Shown here: piece after piece, positions 47,650 through 61,800 of the stretch
How the letters are laid out: each line of letters starts with the position of its first letter
Position numbering within the stretch: position 1 is the first letter of the stretch
DNA from: Anisus vortex
Taxonomy: Eukaryota; Mollusca; Gastropoda; Planorbidae
Length of the DNA stretch: 64,000 bases
Assembly (NCBI GenBank): GCA_949126835.1
Contig: OX421497.1
Span: 23,005,612-23,069,611 of the forward strand
Reading direction: 5' to 3'
Notes under the pieces: generated by a model
Told to the model about the DNA's origin: nothing
Seen by the model: the letters and a program-made list of their open reading frames with translations, nothing else
The model's database searches: none
Made by a program: the position numbers and the translations under genes

Positions 47650-49802
47650 ATGGCTAATCAAGATTATTTTGTACCCTCCGAAGTAGCACGATTAATTTTG
47701 GGTAAGTTATTTAGTTTACTTTATGTATGTTAATGTAAATATTAACTTGGACGAGTCTTCTTTTCTTACAATCAATTAGATGTAGCCTACGTTTATTGAT
47801 ATTGGCATTGTTATTGATATTGGTGCACTCGGAGACTCCGTGTCGTGTACTCACTGTGTAATAGTAATGTGTAATGATGAAATCGAAGTTTTCAAACATT
47901 GTAAATGTAACTCATTGTTGGCGTTTATTTTTTAGATTTAGTTCATTTAGCCTGCTTTTGGTTTTCAATATAAGTTGTAACATTTTATATAGTAATCAAA
48001 CCACCAAAAACAAACGGTGAATGACAGATTTGTATTATAATCACTTAATTAATGAAAATACTAGAAAAACATATGAGGCTACATAGAAACTTATTTTACT
48101 TATCTTATACATTAAAGACGCTCCTTCTATAAACTATAAAGAAGATTATTGCGTGCTACGCTCATCCGTGGTCCAAACTTAGAAAGCAGTAGTAATGATG
48201 ATTATGACTATGACAATATGGATTGAATGCTTGAATATGGCTTTTGGCCTATATAAATGCTTATGATTTATGATGATGTGAGTCTGAGAGCGAAGTCAAA
48301 AGTCAAAGTAGTAATGTCTAATAACCAAAATACTAATATTCTATAAAATTGTATTAAAAAAAAATATAAAAATCCCTACACAGAAACACTGACTACAGAA
48401 CCTTGGCTTACTTACTTAGGCTACTTACTGTATTACTGCCTAAAATCATACTACAATGTCATTGGTGTATAGGCCTAGCCGGCAAAACATTACCTAGATA
48501 TATATACAAGATTTCTTTATTGATCCAAACAAATGGAAATTTAACTGTTAAAAAAATTTGCACTGACAGTGGAACAAAAGAGTAAAGAGTTCCTAAATCT
48601 CTGTTCTTGACCATATGCCTTATTGAAAGAAGCTGACTACTACGACTATATTTAAATATATATTATCAACTAACAAAAATTAAAGTCCTGATTAGCTTTG
48701 GAACACATTTTCTATTATTGAAGAATTACAAACAGGCCTACCTTTATAACTGCAAAAGGAATTGTTTGAAACAACCAATGAAGATCTATAAATATCCACA
48801 TTTTAAAAAAGGAATTATGAAATAAAAGACTTCTGACTGATAATAGAAATACCTCAAATTTCTCAGACTGTGTACTTATAAGTTTACAGACGTTCCTTCT
48901 AGATAGAAGATTATTATGTCCACTAGGCCCAAAACTCCTGCAGGGCGACAGGGATCCGTCAGTGGCAGGGATAGAACCCGCGACGTGTCAGTTGGTTTTT
49001 GGTTGACAGTCCGGTGAACTAACCGCTGGACCAGCCGGCTTCGATTTGGCAAAGATTTTAAAAATATTTCCCACACTCTATTTAGTTCAATGTAGATTAA
49101 TAAATGGAGAGTCATGAATGCCGATGTCTGTTCCAGACCTGGCACCTGATGATGATGTAGATTAATGCAGTTACCAATATGTTGTAAAAATAAAATAACC
49201 TGCAACAGTAAAGAGCAAAAAAAAAGAACCAAATAAAAAAAATGTATATAGCTTCCCACAAACTTCATGTTATTAATTTAAAAAAAATTTTTTAGTCTCA
49301 AAACTCATGTGACGGTGAATTCTACTTGTTAACCATTGGTGTTTTAAAAAGTAACAGCAATCTTTCCATTTATACAATGTTGATGCTGCATTTAAAATTT
49401 GATTCTTAAATTGAAAATTTGATTCTAAAACTGGAAATGCATTTTTTAAATGCTCTATGCTCCCATCATCTGGGATGTCATAACGACATATCAAGGAGGC
49501 AATCTCCTTGAAAATGCAGAGGACAACTTCTGCAGCTTCCTTAAAAATAAACAAATTACTTACCTGTCTACATACAATACAGTATTATTCAGCAATATAG
49601 TGAAACTGTTTTTTTTTTTTTGCAGGTTACCTAAGAGAAAGAAATTTTCACAAATCCTTTAATACATTTTTACGAGAATGCCCAGACCTTACAGAATATT
49701 GGCAGCTTTTAAGATCAGGAAAAAACCCAGCAACAACTATACTAGGGCATGGACTTACAGAAATCCTGAATGAGTTTGCCAAATTTAAATTAAATGCTTT
49801 GG
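47650..49802 (+). CDS. NPAT: NPAT exons 1-2: LisH domain
   Basis: Exon 1 (47650-47701) encodes MANQDYFVPSEVARLIL and splits a glycine codon with exon 2 (49626-49802), which reads GYLRERNFHKSFNTFLRECP and goes on to TTILGHGLTEILNEFAKFKL. The split inside L-G-Y-L and the second helix are those of the NPAT-type LisH dimerisation motif, needed in vertebrate NPAT for histone gene activation. The 1.9-kb intron between them holds a SINE tail (48105) and a full SINE (48882), both antisense. Confidence 0.94.
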
Positions 49803-52800
49803 GTAAGCTTACTAAAGGAAGTAATCTGTTTGTAATTATATATTTGTTTATCTTCATATCATAGAAGAGAGTATTGATGTTTTGTTACACTGTCTCTGTC
49901 TGGTTTCTAGTGAAGATCAATCTACCTTATATTTTTAGCTTCATGTCGTACAGAGACTGTCTATGCACAGAGACCAGATCAGACAACGACACAAGAAAAT
50001 GTACACATTGTTCAAGCTGAAGTGCAGGCTTGCTTGGATGCAGAAATGAAAGAAAAGTCAAAGAAAGAAAAAAAGAGAGGTGAAAAAAATCTCTTAACTG
50101 GAACATTTAAAATATAAGTTTCTATGAGCTGAACATTTAAAATATAGGTTTCTATGAGCTGAACATTTAAAATATAGGTTTTTTAATGAGCTGAACATTT
50201 AAATATAGGTTTCTATGAGCTGAACATTTAAATATAGGTTTCTATGAGCTGAACATTTAAAATATAGGTTTCTATGAGCTGAACATTTAAATATAGGGTT
50301 CTATGAGCTGAACATTTAAAATATAGGTTTCTATGAGCTGAACATTTAAAATATAGGTTTCTATGAGCTGAACATTTAAAATATAGGTTTCTATGAGCTG
50401 AACATTTAAATATAGGTTTCTATGAGCTGAACATTTAAAATATAGGTTTCTATGAGCTGAACATTTAAAATATAGGTTTCTATGAGCTGAACATTTAAAA
50501 TATAGGTTTCTATGAGCTGAACATTTAAATAAAGGTTTCTATGAGCTGAACATTTAAATATAGGTTTCTATGAGCTGAACATTTAAATATAGGTTTAAAT
50601 GAGCTGAACATTTAACTATAGGTTTCTATGAGCTGAACATTTAAATATAGGTTTCTATGAGCTGAACATTTAAATATAGGTTTCTATGAGCTGAACATTT
50701 AAATATAGGTTTCTATGAGCTGAACATTTAAATATAGGTTTCTATGAACTGAACATTTTAAATATAGGTTTCTATGAACTGAACATTTTAAATATAGGTT
50801 TCTATGAACTGAACATTTTAAATATAGGTTTTTATGAGCTGAACATTTAAAATATAGGTTTCTATGAGCTGTCTTTGTTATCCTCACAGTTTATCTTTTC
50901 ATTTCTAGAAAATGAAATATTTCTTGATAACATTACTAGTAAACTTTGCATGCTTGAGTTGTTTCTATTTTGAATAAATCTTTACCCTTTACATGTCATT
51001 GGTTCAGTTTCTGACCAGAAAAGAGATTGGAGACGATCATCAGAGAATAGACGGAAAACGTAAATACCTTTTTTTTGGATGTTTAAATTTTCTTTTCAGA
51101 TTGTTTTCTTGTAAGTTTACAGACATTCCTTCTAGATAGATGATTATTACGTCCACTAGGCCCAAAATTCCTGCAGGTCTTCAGGGATCGGTCGGTGGCA
51201 GGGATAGAACCTGCGACGTGTCAGTTGGTTTTTGGTTGACAGTCTGGTGAACTAACGGCTGAACCAGCCAGCGTCACAATGAGTTGAATATATTAGATAT
51301 ATATAGAGAAAAAGAAATTAGATACACAGACAGATGGATAGATAGATAGACAGAGAAATAGTTAGATAGATAGATCTTGTATTTATTATAATAATTTGAA
51401 TGAAGAAAATTCAATAATTATACTAAATGAATGTAAATGACATCAGTGTTGTTATCACTGAAACTCCAGGATCAACAAGAATTGGGACATTCTCAGTGTA
51501 CATTTTAGAAATATTTTTGAAATTGCTATACATTGAAACTTATAATATTCATGTTTGTTGGTTTTATTGGTAGTTTCTATGATCCCTTTCTCTCTCCATC
51601 TTTATATATAGATATAACTGACTTATATTATACTAAATGTGAGGAATCCTTTTTTTATTGAAAGCTACTTATACTTATAGATCAAACTCTAAGACCCAGA
51701 ACACTTACAAAATGAGATAATGTTTGTGGTAAAATTACTAAATTTGTATTTACTTTGTTTTATTCTGTTAGCCATCAGCCAGGGAAGCGAGTGGATAAGT
51801 CACTCTCATTGCCGAAACCTCACTCTCAGTTGGCAGCTCCTGTTCCGGAGGCTAACACTCTAGCTGTAGGAACTACTCTTAAAAGTAGCCAGCTTATGCC
51901 TGAAGTTAGCCAAGTGAGTCATTACAGTCACTGTTTGGCTGGCAATCATCATCAGCAAGGTGAAACAAGTTTGGGTTTTACACAGACGAAAGTTACGGGT
52001 GAAGAAACAAAGAGATCAGATGAGGTAATTTAAACATAATTTTAAGAGCTAAGATGTTATACTAAATTTTTTTTTTTAAATTACCGCCTTTGTCCCTTAA
52101 TCTTCATATAATAGAAGAGAGTATTGAAGTTTTGTTACACTGTCTCAGTCTGGTTTCTAGTGAAGAGCTTAGATCAATCCACCATATATTTTTAGCTTTT
52201 TGTCATACAGAGACTGTTAATGCACAGAGACCAGAAGTGCTGTTGTATTTTGCAAGGCCTAAATAATCATTTGGTAATGTTAGTTACTGTCTGGCTGTAA
52301 TTTCCTACATCCTACATGTCCTATACTCTCTTGGACCATTGGGGTGCCACATATCTCAAGGAACTAATCAAACCCTATGTACCGCCTAAGATCGCTCCAT
52401 TCTGTTAACTCTTTGCTTCTAGAGGTGCCCCGCTTCTCCTTAAAAATTGCTGGCCTGAGAGTTTTCTCTACATCTGGCCCAAAAATCTTGAATCTGCTCC
52501 CCATCCAGCTTAAGCAGACAAGTTGTAGCACTAATTTTTAAAAGAACTTATAAACTCATTATTTTAAGATTTGTATTTCTTAAAACATTTTTAAACTCCT
52601 TCTGTTTTACTAGTATATTAAGTCAGTTGATACTACATTCTTTTCAACTACATTCTTTTCATCTGTCTTGTGTTTTTTCCTAAAGTTTGGAGATTGTCAA
52701 ATAGATAAATAGCCTTGTTTATGTACTTATCTAGCCTTGAGAATTCTATCCGTGTTCTTGCTCAAAAAATGACTCTATGCATGTTTTTGTTGTTAAATGT

Positions 52801-55800
52801 ACTCTGAGCTTACATTATGTTTGTTGGCAGCGCTATAAAAAATGAACTTATTATTATTATGACATGAACACAGTCCTCTTCCATTCCTCTTGCTTTTCTG
52901 AACTTCTCATGCCATTGCCCAGTTTTACTCCCGTCCATCCCATGATTTATCCTCTCATCTATTTTGTATAGATGCAAAAAGCTTTTCAGAAAAAATCTCC
53001 ATAGCCAACATTCTTCTTTCATATTCTGCTGTTAATGATAATGTCCAGGACTCACGGGCTTAGAAGAAAATTGTGAGGACTAGCAATTGCTTCAGCATGA
53101 TATTGGAGCAGATGGCAACATTTTTGTTATTCCATATTGTCTCTTTAATGCTATTGTAATCTGGGCAATTCTTGGCATCAATACTGGATTGAAGCCTTTA
53201 TCCGAGACTATTGCTCCTAGGTACTTGACACTGTCCAGTTTTATTTATTATTCATTTATGTGGCATGCCAAAAATTTTTTTTTTGCTTTTACATGAGCAG
53301 TGTTGGACATTACTTGATTACTGCACAGTGCTATTGTACTTGGCTCATTATGACATTCTCAGGGATTGTGTTGGATGTAAAAAAAAAAATTCTCTACATT
53401 ATAACATTTTTTACATTATTTCTTTCAGCAATTTGATTTTCTGGACAAACTTTTAGAAGAAACTCAACTTCATGAAAAGTTGGCAGAAAATATAAATAAA
53501 GCTTTGCATAATGTTGATGTTGGAAGTGAACAGAACAGTGACAAAAGTCATGTTGCACCTGGCACAAGCACTCATGTACAGAGACAACCTAAATTGGTAT
53601 CACTTTTTCTTTAACCATAATGATTTTTTTTTTCTTTTTTATGTTAGTTTAGTTTGATGTAAAGAAGGTAAAAATTGTCTAGTTTCTAAAAAATGATAAA
53701 ATATGCTGTTGTAGTAAAGATAGCAGCTTATTTGAAGTTATTTCAATGCTGAAAATGTCCATACTTTCCTTGTCTTGTTGCGCTAACATGTGAAACTCAT
53801 ATCAAGTATTGATTAGAGCTTTGCACCTTCTGAATATTTTATGTAATAATGAAAACTTCATTAAATTATTGTGACCAGTACATTGAAAAACCACCATTGC
53901 AATAGAAAACCCAAAGAAAAGTTTATTGTAAATATATATTGATGTATTATTTGAGTAACTATTGTCATGTTTATGCAGTCAACTAACTAAGTATTATTAC
54001 TGTTACAGAATACAAGCACAAAAGATATAGACATCAGTCAAGTGATAGCCATGACTGAATCTGATCCTGCTTTCCAAAACTTTCTCAAGTTATTTCAACA
54101 TGGTAACTTATGTTTGCATTGAATACATATTATATCATATCATGTGCCATATATACTCACGTTTAGGTCGCACAGATGGATAGGTCACATCCTTAGTTTA
54201 GGACTATTTTTATTATATGTTGTCATTGACGAGCTTATAAATTGCACTTTGACTTTTAGGGAGTTACACTGCCTTTTTTAATATAAAATTTCTAAAAAAA
54301 ACTCACACCTTTTATACATAAAGGTAGATGAATAGTCACCTTAATTTGGAAACTTTATTTAGAAAAAAGTTTCAATGACGCATAACGCAAACATCAAATA
54401 AAGGCAGGGTTTCATTTATTTTTATCGACCAATCAACAAAGCCATTAGCCATATGGGAAAGTTTTTTGAAGGCATCTGTTTCTTCATCTAAGTCCCTGTC
54501 TCTACTCTAGTTGTTATCCCTAGAGTAGGTTGACAAAAAAAGGAAGTCTTTTGAAGTGTGCTCTATCGACTCAGTGGCCTGAGTTGTGGAACATGAACAA
54601 AGGAGTTACTTAAACTAAGAGACGCTAGAACTAGAAGACCTTCTTTTTTCAACTAGATTTGTATACACTACCCCAAGCCTCATCCTAGATTATAGAAATA
54701 CTTTTTACCTTTTAATAACAAACCACATATATAATTAGAGGCTGTTTTAAAAATTCAATTTGATATAATTTTAGTTTCAGTCAGTTTAAAGCTAGTATTT
54801 ATTTTGTAAAATAGATTAAGTTATGACACATATATATTTATTTTTAGGTAGTTCATACATTAATAGTTCAATGGTTCTACCTAATTGTATATAGGCAACC
54901 TTTTTATGGGGTTTAAAAAATCCTAATGTAAGTTAACTCATTTGCTACTAACCTACTTTCCAAAGACACCCCTCAGAGTACTAGGCAAAGGGAGATAACT
55001 CTAAATTAATTAAACTATTATGTCACTAAATAATTATTTTAAATTATTAAATATCATCCAAATACAACAAAACATGCATCAAAAAATAGAAAAATGGCTG
55101 ATCTTTATAGAAATGTATAACTTTAATAACTTTTAATACAAAATAATATCAAATAAAAATACTGAAAACAAAAAATTGTCTTTTTTTACAAAAAAAATGT
55201 CAATTTCCGCACAATTTGTTCACTTTGTCTTTAGTTTTTAATGCTCTCATGATATTTGGAATAGCAGTAGCCCTTATGCAAATGAACCTGACATAAATGG
55301 CAGCCAGTTATGGTTTCCCTGGTTCTTCCACTGCCAGATTTGTTGCCATCTCTTGAACATTGAAAGCATCATCGTTTTCTGCCTGGAAAGGATTCCAGCC
55401 TGTGCTCACTGCTGTAAGGTTTGGATCTGCTATAAACACTAGGTGTATCTATCTCCCTAGCAACTCTTTTTGTTGTAGACAAAAGTAAAATTGCATCTGC
55501 AACTGCCTTATGAAATAAGAGATGGTTTTGTGATGGAGAATCTCTTGAATCTTCAGGCCTGGCATCTTTCATCAGTAGAAAGCTGTTGATCATTGACAGA
55601 TCGACCAGATACCAGAGTAGGTATCGCCACCATTTGTTGCTTACACGACCAACTGGGTAATATGCCCTATGTTGGTCAGCAAGATCCACCCCAAACATAC
55701 CAGAGTTGTATGTAAGAACTGGCTGGGGAATAAGGGTGTCAGTTAGACCATCCTTACTGCGTCGTTGCACATTTACAATTATGGGGTTAGAGTTGGTAGA

Positions 55801-58800
55801 GATCACATTGACCTGACGCTTATCAGTCCATTGAGTGGCCACTATGAGACCCTTCTGCTTCATCTTGACATCTCCCTTTTTCTGCTTTAATTTAGGCAGT
55901 GGCCATCCCTTTCTCTGTGGTCTAATAGTTGCACAGCAGTATGTTTTCCTTTCCAAAAGTTCCTCCGCAAGTTTCAGTGATGAAAAAAAAGTTATCAAAA
56001 AAAATTTCATGGTTCTTGTCTAAATAGGGCTCTGCCATAGACATCACCACATCATATCCCAGCCCATTTCCTGAAATATAATCCCTTCTCCCAGTGTACA
56101 CTCGAAAGTTGAGTACAAAGCCTGTATTTGCCTCAGCACAACACCAAACTTTTAAGCCCCAAGATGTAGGCTTATTTTTCATGTATTGTTTCATGTATAA
56201 CCGACCTCGGTACCCAACCATTGCCTCATCGACACTGAGCTGTCGTTTAGGCTTGTAGACTGTTTGGCATACATGCCTAATGTGGTCAATAAGTGGTCTC
56301 ACTTTAAAAAGAGGATCATAATTTTCACTGGTTCTGGCTGGCATTTTTTCACTGTCGTTTAGATGAAAATACTGTCTAATTGTTTCATACCGAGTGCGCC
56401 CCATAACATCTGCAATAGCTGGCACCCTCCAAGACTTGTCTGAAGACCAGAAAAGTTTAGTAGTAGGGACCCAGTGCACCCCAAACATAATGTTTATGTA
56501 CAAAAACGTATAGATGTCATCAGCAACTACAGGCTTCCACTGAGTATCTATACGCCCCTTAGCTTGTTGTTGCTGGTCAGCATACCTATTTGTCTCTGTT
56601 ACCATTAGCTGAATGATTTCTTCAGTCAAAAACAATCTAAAGTAATCAACGGGACTACTATCTAGGCCTAAGGTGTGAATCCCACCATCAATTTCTTCAA
56701 AATCCTTCATTTTATCTGTGACGCTGGTCACATCGTCAGACCAAGATTCAATGTTTACATTGTTTGGCTGTCCATCACCTTCAGTTTCAGAATCGCTAGA
56801 GTCCGATGCAATATGTAAATCAGCTAATGCAGTTTCGTTTAAGTCTATATCTGATTCATCCTCATTATCAGAGGTATTATCAAACGAAGAGGGTGCAGGG
56901 CGATTAATTAATGACTCCAAAAATGTAAAAGCCATAACACAGTCAGTCACGCTAATAAAAATTTTCAGAAAAAAAATACACTAAAACTTCTTCAACTTTG
57001 CTTAGGCCTAGAAAAAAAACTAATCGTCATACAAACATCCGTTTTTTTTTAACAAAACGGACTATAATCCTAGTTTTTTACAGCTGAATTGCTGGTTAAA
57101 AAACCCATACGACGCGCAGCGAAAAATCGGCGAATAAAAAACAGTAGCTTTGCGTGACGAGGCGGCCGCATTGGGGCGCAATAGTACGGAGGGGGGTAGG
57201 TCGCATTCAGTCGCGGTAGTAGCAAATGAGTTAAGGTATATATTACTAGCTTCTATTTTTGCTTTTTATAAATTTTATCCTAACATTTTATTTATTTTTG
57301 ATGAATTTTTCTTTATATTTTCAGCATCTGCTGTTCCAATCAGTCAATTTGATGTCACTGACATTGAGGTTGCAGACATGAACTCAAGACATTCACCTGA
57401 AACTCATAAAGAAACTGTTCACATTTATAATGAAGTAGTCTCAAAAACAGATTGCTTGCCAGTTGTTGGCTCTCCATCCCACTGTATGGTACAAGGACAC
57501 AATCTTCAACCACCAGTTGTACATAACAACCCTGAACTTGCAGAAGGAAACATACAGAAAAGTTTGACAAGTCTTTCTCACTCAGAAATACCTCACACCT
57601 CCATCCTTGCACAAGCCTATGACATGTCTTTTTCTGAGATACTGGAGAGCAAAGTAGAGATGAATGGAAATTCGGATGCAGAAATATGTAGACTATCCAA
57701 TGATCTTTTGTGTGCAGATAACAAAGTACAAACACAGGCAATGAATGTTTCTTCTAGCCTTGGTCTTCCAGATAGCCATATTCATCTAGATAGTGTTGAG
57801 AGTTCACACCTGTCTATTAAAACTTTACCTAATGTCAACATACCGCAAAATAACAACACACAGAAAGAGGCTGTAGAGCATTCCCTTTCTGGAACCTCAA
57901 ACCCCACAGTAGCTAATGAATTGAGAACTGTGAATTCTGCATCTAAAATTGATTGCCCTAACACGCCGGTTGGGCTTATTACTCAGCTGGATCTAGCCAC
58001 CAATCAAGTGAGAAGTGTTGCTATAAATAGATGCGCACCATTATCTGAAAGTAGCAATCGCCTGCAAGCATTGGAACAAGTTATATCCTATCCTGATGCG
58101 GTACTGGTAGAGCCTATGGGTATTTTAATTGATAAGTGTTTGTCTGAGTGTCTTTCAGTGTTCACATCTGGCAGTGAGAACATAGAGGATAGCCTGCTGA
58201 AAAAAACACAAGAGCTAAGGCAAAGAAATATTGGAGATAAATCTCATGAACATGATCAGATCAAGCAGTTAAGCTGCAATGAAAACTCTCTTAGACATGG
58301 TACAAAATTAGAGAAAAACAACGAAGCCACAGCATCTCAAACTTTATTGCAGGATAGTGACATTAGCAATGATAGACATATAGTTGAAAATGTAGAGGAA
58401 GCAATGTATTCAGCGAAAGGGCAGCATTCAGACACTTGTATTTCTGCCAGTCCCTTTGTTACACTAGGCTCTCCCCCGTTCTCCTCTCTACTCACTTCAG
58501 ATGACAATTCACCCAGGAAGTTGGCTCAGAGTTTAGTGAAAGAGCCAACCAGTTACAGCCTCCCTGCTTCCTTGAGCCACATCACGCTGGAGGCTTCAGA
58601 CAATCAGTCTGCGTTCACTCAAGTGAAACACTATGAGCCTGTGAACAGAGCAAGAAATTCGTCCGCACAGTTAAAGCGAACTGTGATATCCGTTCACAGC
58701 GAACATGCCCCATTCATTCCACACCATTGCAGGAAACGCCCAAGTCGACGGATCAGACCTACAAATTTAATGTCATCCCATGTTCCATCATTGTTAGGAT

Positions 58801-61800
58801 TAAGCTCCACCTCAAGTAGGCAGATAATACAAACTCAAGAACACCTTTCCCCACAGTCACAATCTCTGGCACAGAGAGAAGGTGTGGTGAAGAATCTCAA
58901 CATCAATACTTCTCACTTAGAATCATTGGGTATAAAACTTCCACCAAGTCCATCTAAAAGAAAGCCAAGACGAATTAAGACAGTACAACTTTCTTCTAAT
59001 ATAAACCAAGGTAAGATAAAGTCAAATCTTTTTTATATCATACATCCATTAATTACAACACAAATTGACGCTTTATTCGTATTATTATTCTATATTAACA
59101 GATTATGTCATTAATTGTATGAATAATGAATTGTATTTTATGACTATTTTTTAGGATGTTCAAAGTCTACCCCATCCTGTACTAAAGTAGGTCAAAGTTC
59201 CCCTACCATGGATGATGCAAAGATAGTCTCCAGTAGTTCAGACTTCACGGCTTCCCAGTCTGAAGTAGAAGCCTTCAGAATGCTCTCTATGTTGACTTCT
59301 TTGTACACAAAACCACAGCCAAGGCAAGAAATTACATCCACCAATGAGATGCTGTGTTGCAGCTGTGATACTTTACAAGCCTGCGAGCATCAGAGCTGTA
59401 AGAAAAAGTCTTCTATTACACACAAATGTAAGTCTGACCTAGAGAAGACTGGGTCCAATGAGGTTGGCATCAGCTCTAAGAATTCATCCATGGCTGACCT
59501 ATGCCAGGACACATCATCACCCGATGGCAGCAAGTCGTTTGCCCTGGTTGGCTTGATGGAATTCACAGCCAATAAATGTGAAGACAGCAGGGGTAAAAAC
59601 GTAGATAGAAAAATGTCCAAGGTGAATAAAGATGTCCATTTGCAGCATATTATCCACGACCTCACTTGTACAGCTCAGCAAAGAAATATCCAGGTCCACA
59701 CTGAAGATAATGTCAACTCAGTAAAGATCCAAAGTGCTTCATCAATAAGCAAACCTTATTTTGAGCCTAATGATGCACAGCTGAGTTCTATGCTTAATTC
59801 TGAAAGCTCTAATGTACAAACAATGGCAGTAGATTGTAAGGAAACAAACACCAATGAACGGATGGCGAGAAGAGTTCAAGAATTAGAGATTATACAGCCT
59901 ATGAACCAAGAGAATTCGTTAAAATCATCACCACAGGCAAAATCAGAAGATTTACAAAATTTGGATTCAATGTGTCTACAAGGAACCTTAAAGCCATCAT
60001 GCAATGATTCAGTGAGTGGAAATGTGACAACTTTCAATAGATCAACACCACTGTCTTCTCTGTCACACAATACAACTGATTCATTACACTTGAACACTGA
60101 ATCAAATCAAGGGAAAGATCCTACTAAACATGGTGACTCTGTTCTATCAATGTGTCTGTCTGGAGCTCTGAGGGTGGCTCACAATCTTGACTTTACCAAT
60201 CAGACAGCAACAAACGTCATCAAGGAAACAGAAAGATGTCAAGGAAGAAGTTGGCAGTGCGAGAAAACCAGTCAGTGTGAAGGTCCGAGCTTTTTCCCAA
60301 GTAGTCAAGATGAGCGCAGCCTGTTATTTCAAGCCATGAGTGAGTGTCACATTCCTACTGCTGATATGAGCAATGATCCTCAGCAAACTAAGGCCACTAA
60401 TCTCCCAGAAACACCTTTCTCTACAAGTACAAGCCAATGCCAAAATGTACAGGTCATTAATACCCCTGAGCAAACTACGCTCAAAGAAAAGAAAAAAGGG
60501 AGAAAGGGCCAGTGTAGTGAAAGAAAATCATTGTTGAAAAGTTCATCAGGCAGCTACAAGCCAGCCAAAATTCTACCAAAACTCTGCTCTTCTTCAGAAA
60601 TGGAGAAATTAGTTTTACTGAATCAGGCTTTTAACTTCAAAACAATTCTTCCAGCTCAAATGTCCCCTACCTTAAACAAGATAGATAACTCTGGTAAGGC
60701 TTTTGCTAGCCCAATCAACCTAGTTGCGTCAAACACCACAGCAGTGATCACAATCCCACCTGAATACAGCACATTGTTTCAATCCCTTCTTAGTGAAGTC
60801 GGCATCTCTAATCAAGTTAATTCTAGTATGATACTAGATCCACCATCTGTCAATGCTAGACCACCAGTTAATGAAACACAATCAGTTAATGAAACACAAT
60901 CAGTTAATGTAGCACCATCAGTCAATGTAACACCATCAGTCAATGTAACACCATCAGTTAATAGAGCACCATCAGGCTATGTAAAACCACCAGTTGATGT
61001 AACACCATCAGTTAATGAAACAGGCTATGTAACACCATCAGTTGATGTAACACCATTAGGCTATGTAACACAGTGTACAGGACAAGTCTCGTCAGAACAG
61101 AAAAGTGGCAAAAAGCAATCATCTAAGACTAAGACAAAATCCAACTCCAAAAAAACTAAAGCGGCCAATGGCAGCTTTGTAACACAGTCAATCAATAGTG
61201 TGGCTGTAACTCAACCTGGTAATCAATCATTGGCTAGTCAGGAAAATAAAGTTGAAAGAAAGAGAGGGAATGTAAAGAAAAACAGTAATGTTAATTCACT
61301 CCCTGCTGTTAGTGGTGCAGAGAAAATAGAAAGCACAGTGACACAACTTCCAGCAACAGAGGTCAAACATGGGAGCAACTCCCAGCAGCAAACTAAACTA
61401 GACATTACTGCACACTCTCATGAACCCTCTAAAAGAAAAGAGTTGCCAAAGAAAGAGACTGTTTGTGGTAAAACTAAAAAGAAATCTCCCATGAGTAATT
61501 GTGAAAATGACGGGTTCAGTACTATTCACTCCTCGGTAGAGAGTATGGCTGATGTAATGATGACTGCTAAAAATAATATTTCACTATCACAGGATAAAAA
61601 TGGTTCAATTAAAGTTTCCAAATCTCCAACAAAATGTAAAGTTTCAAAATCTCCAGGAAAAGAGAAGGTTTCTGAGTCTCCAACAAAAAGTAAAGTCTCC
61701 AAATCTCCAAGAAAAAGTAAAGTTTCCATATCTTCAAGAAAAAGTCAAGTTTCTAGATCTCCAACAAAAAATAACATTTTCAAATCTCCAACAAAATGTA

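Noticed and set aside
48968..49040. A tRNA gene
   Set aside because: A and B boxes exist but no cloverleaf or acceptor stem; it is the head of a SINE with a second copy at 51115.
57150..57324. N-terminal extension of the 654-codon plus frame
   Set aside because: It runs through the piggyBac right end and intron; the NPAT exon starts after the AG at 57324 with the right phase.
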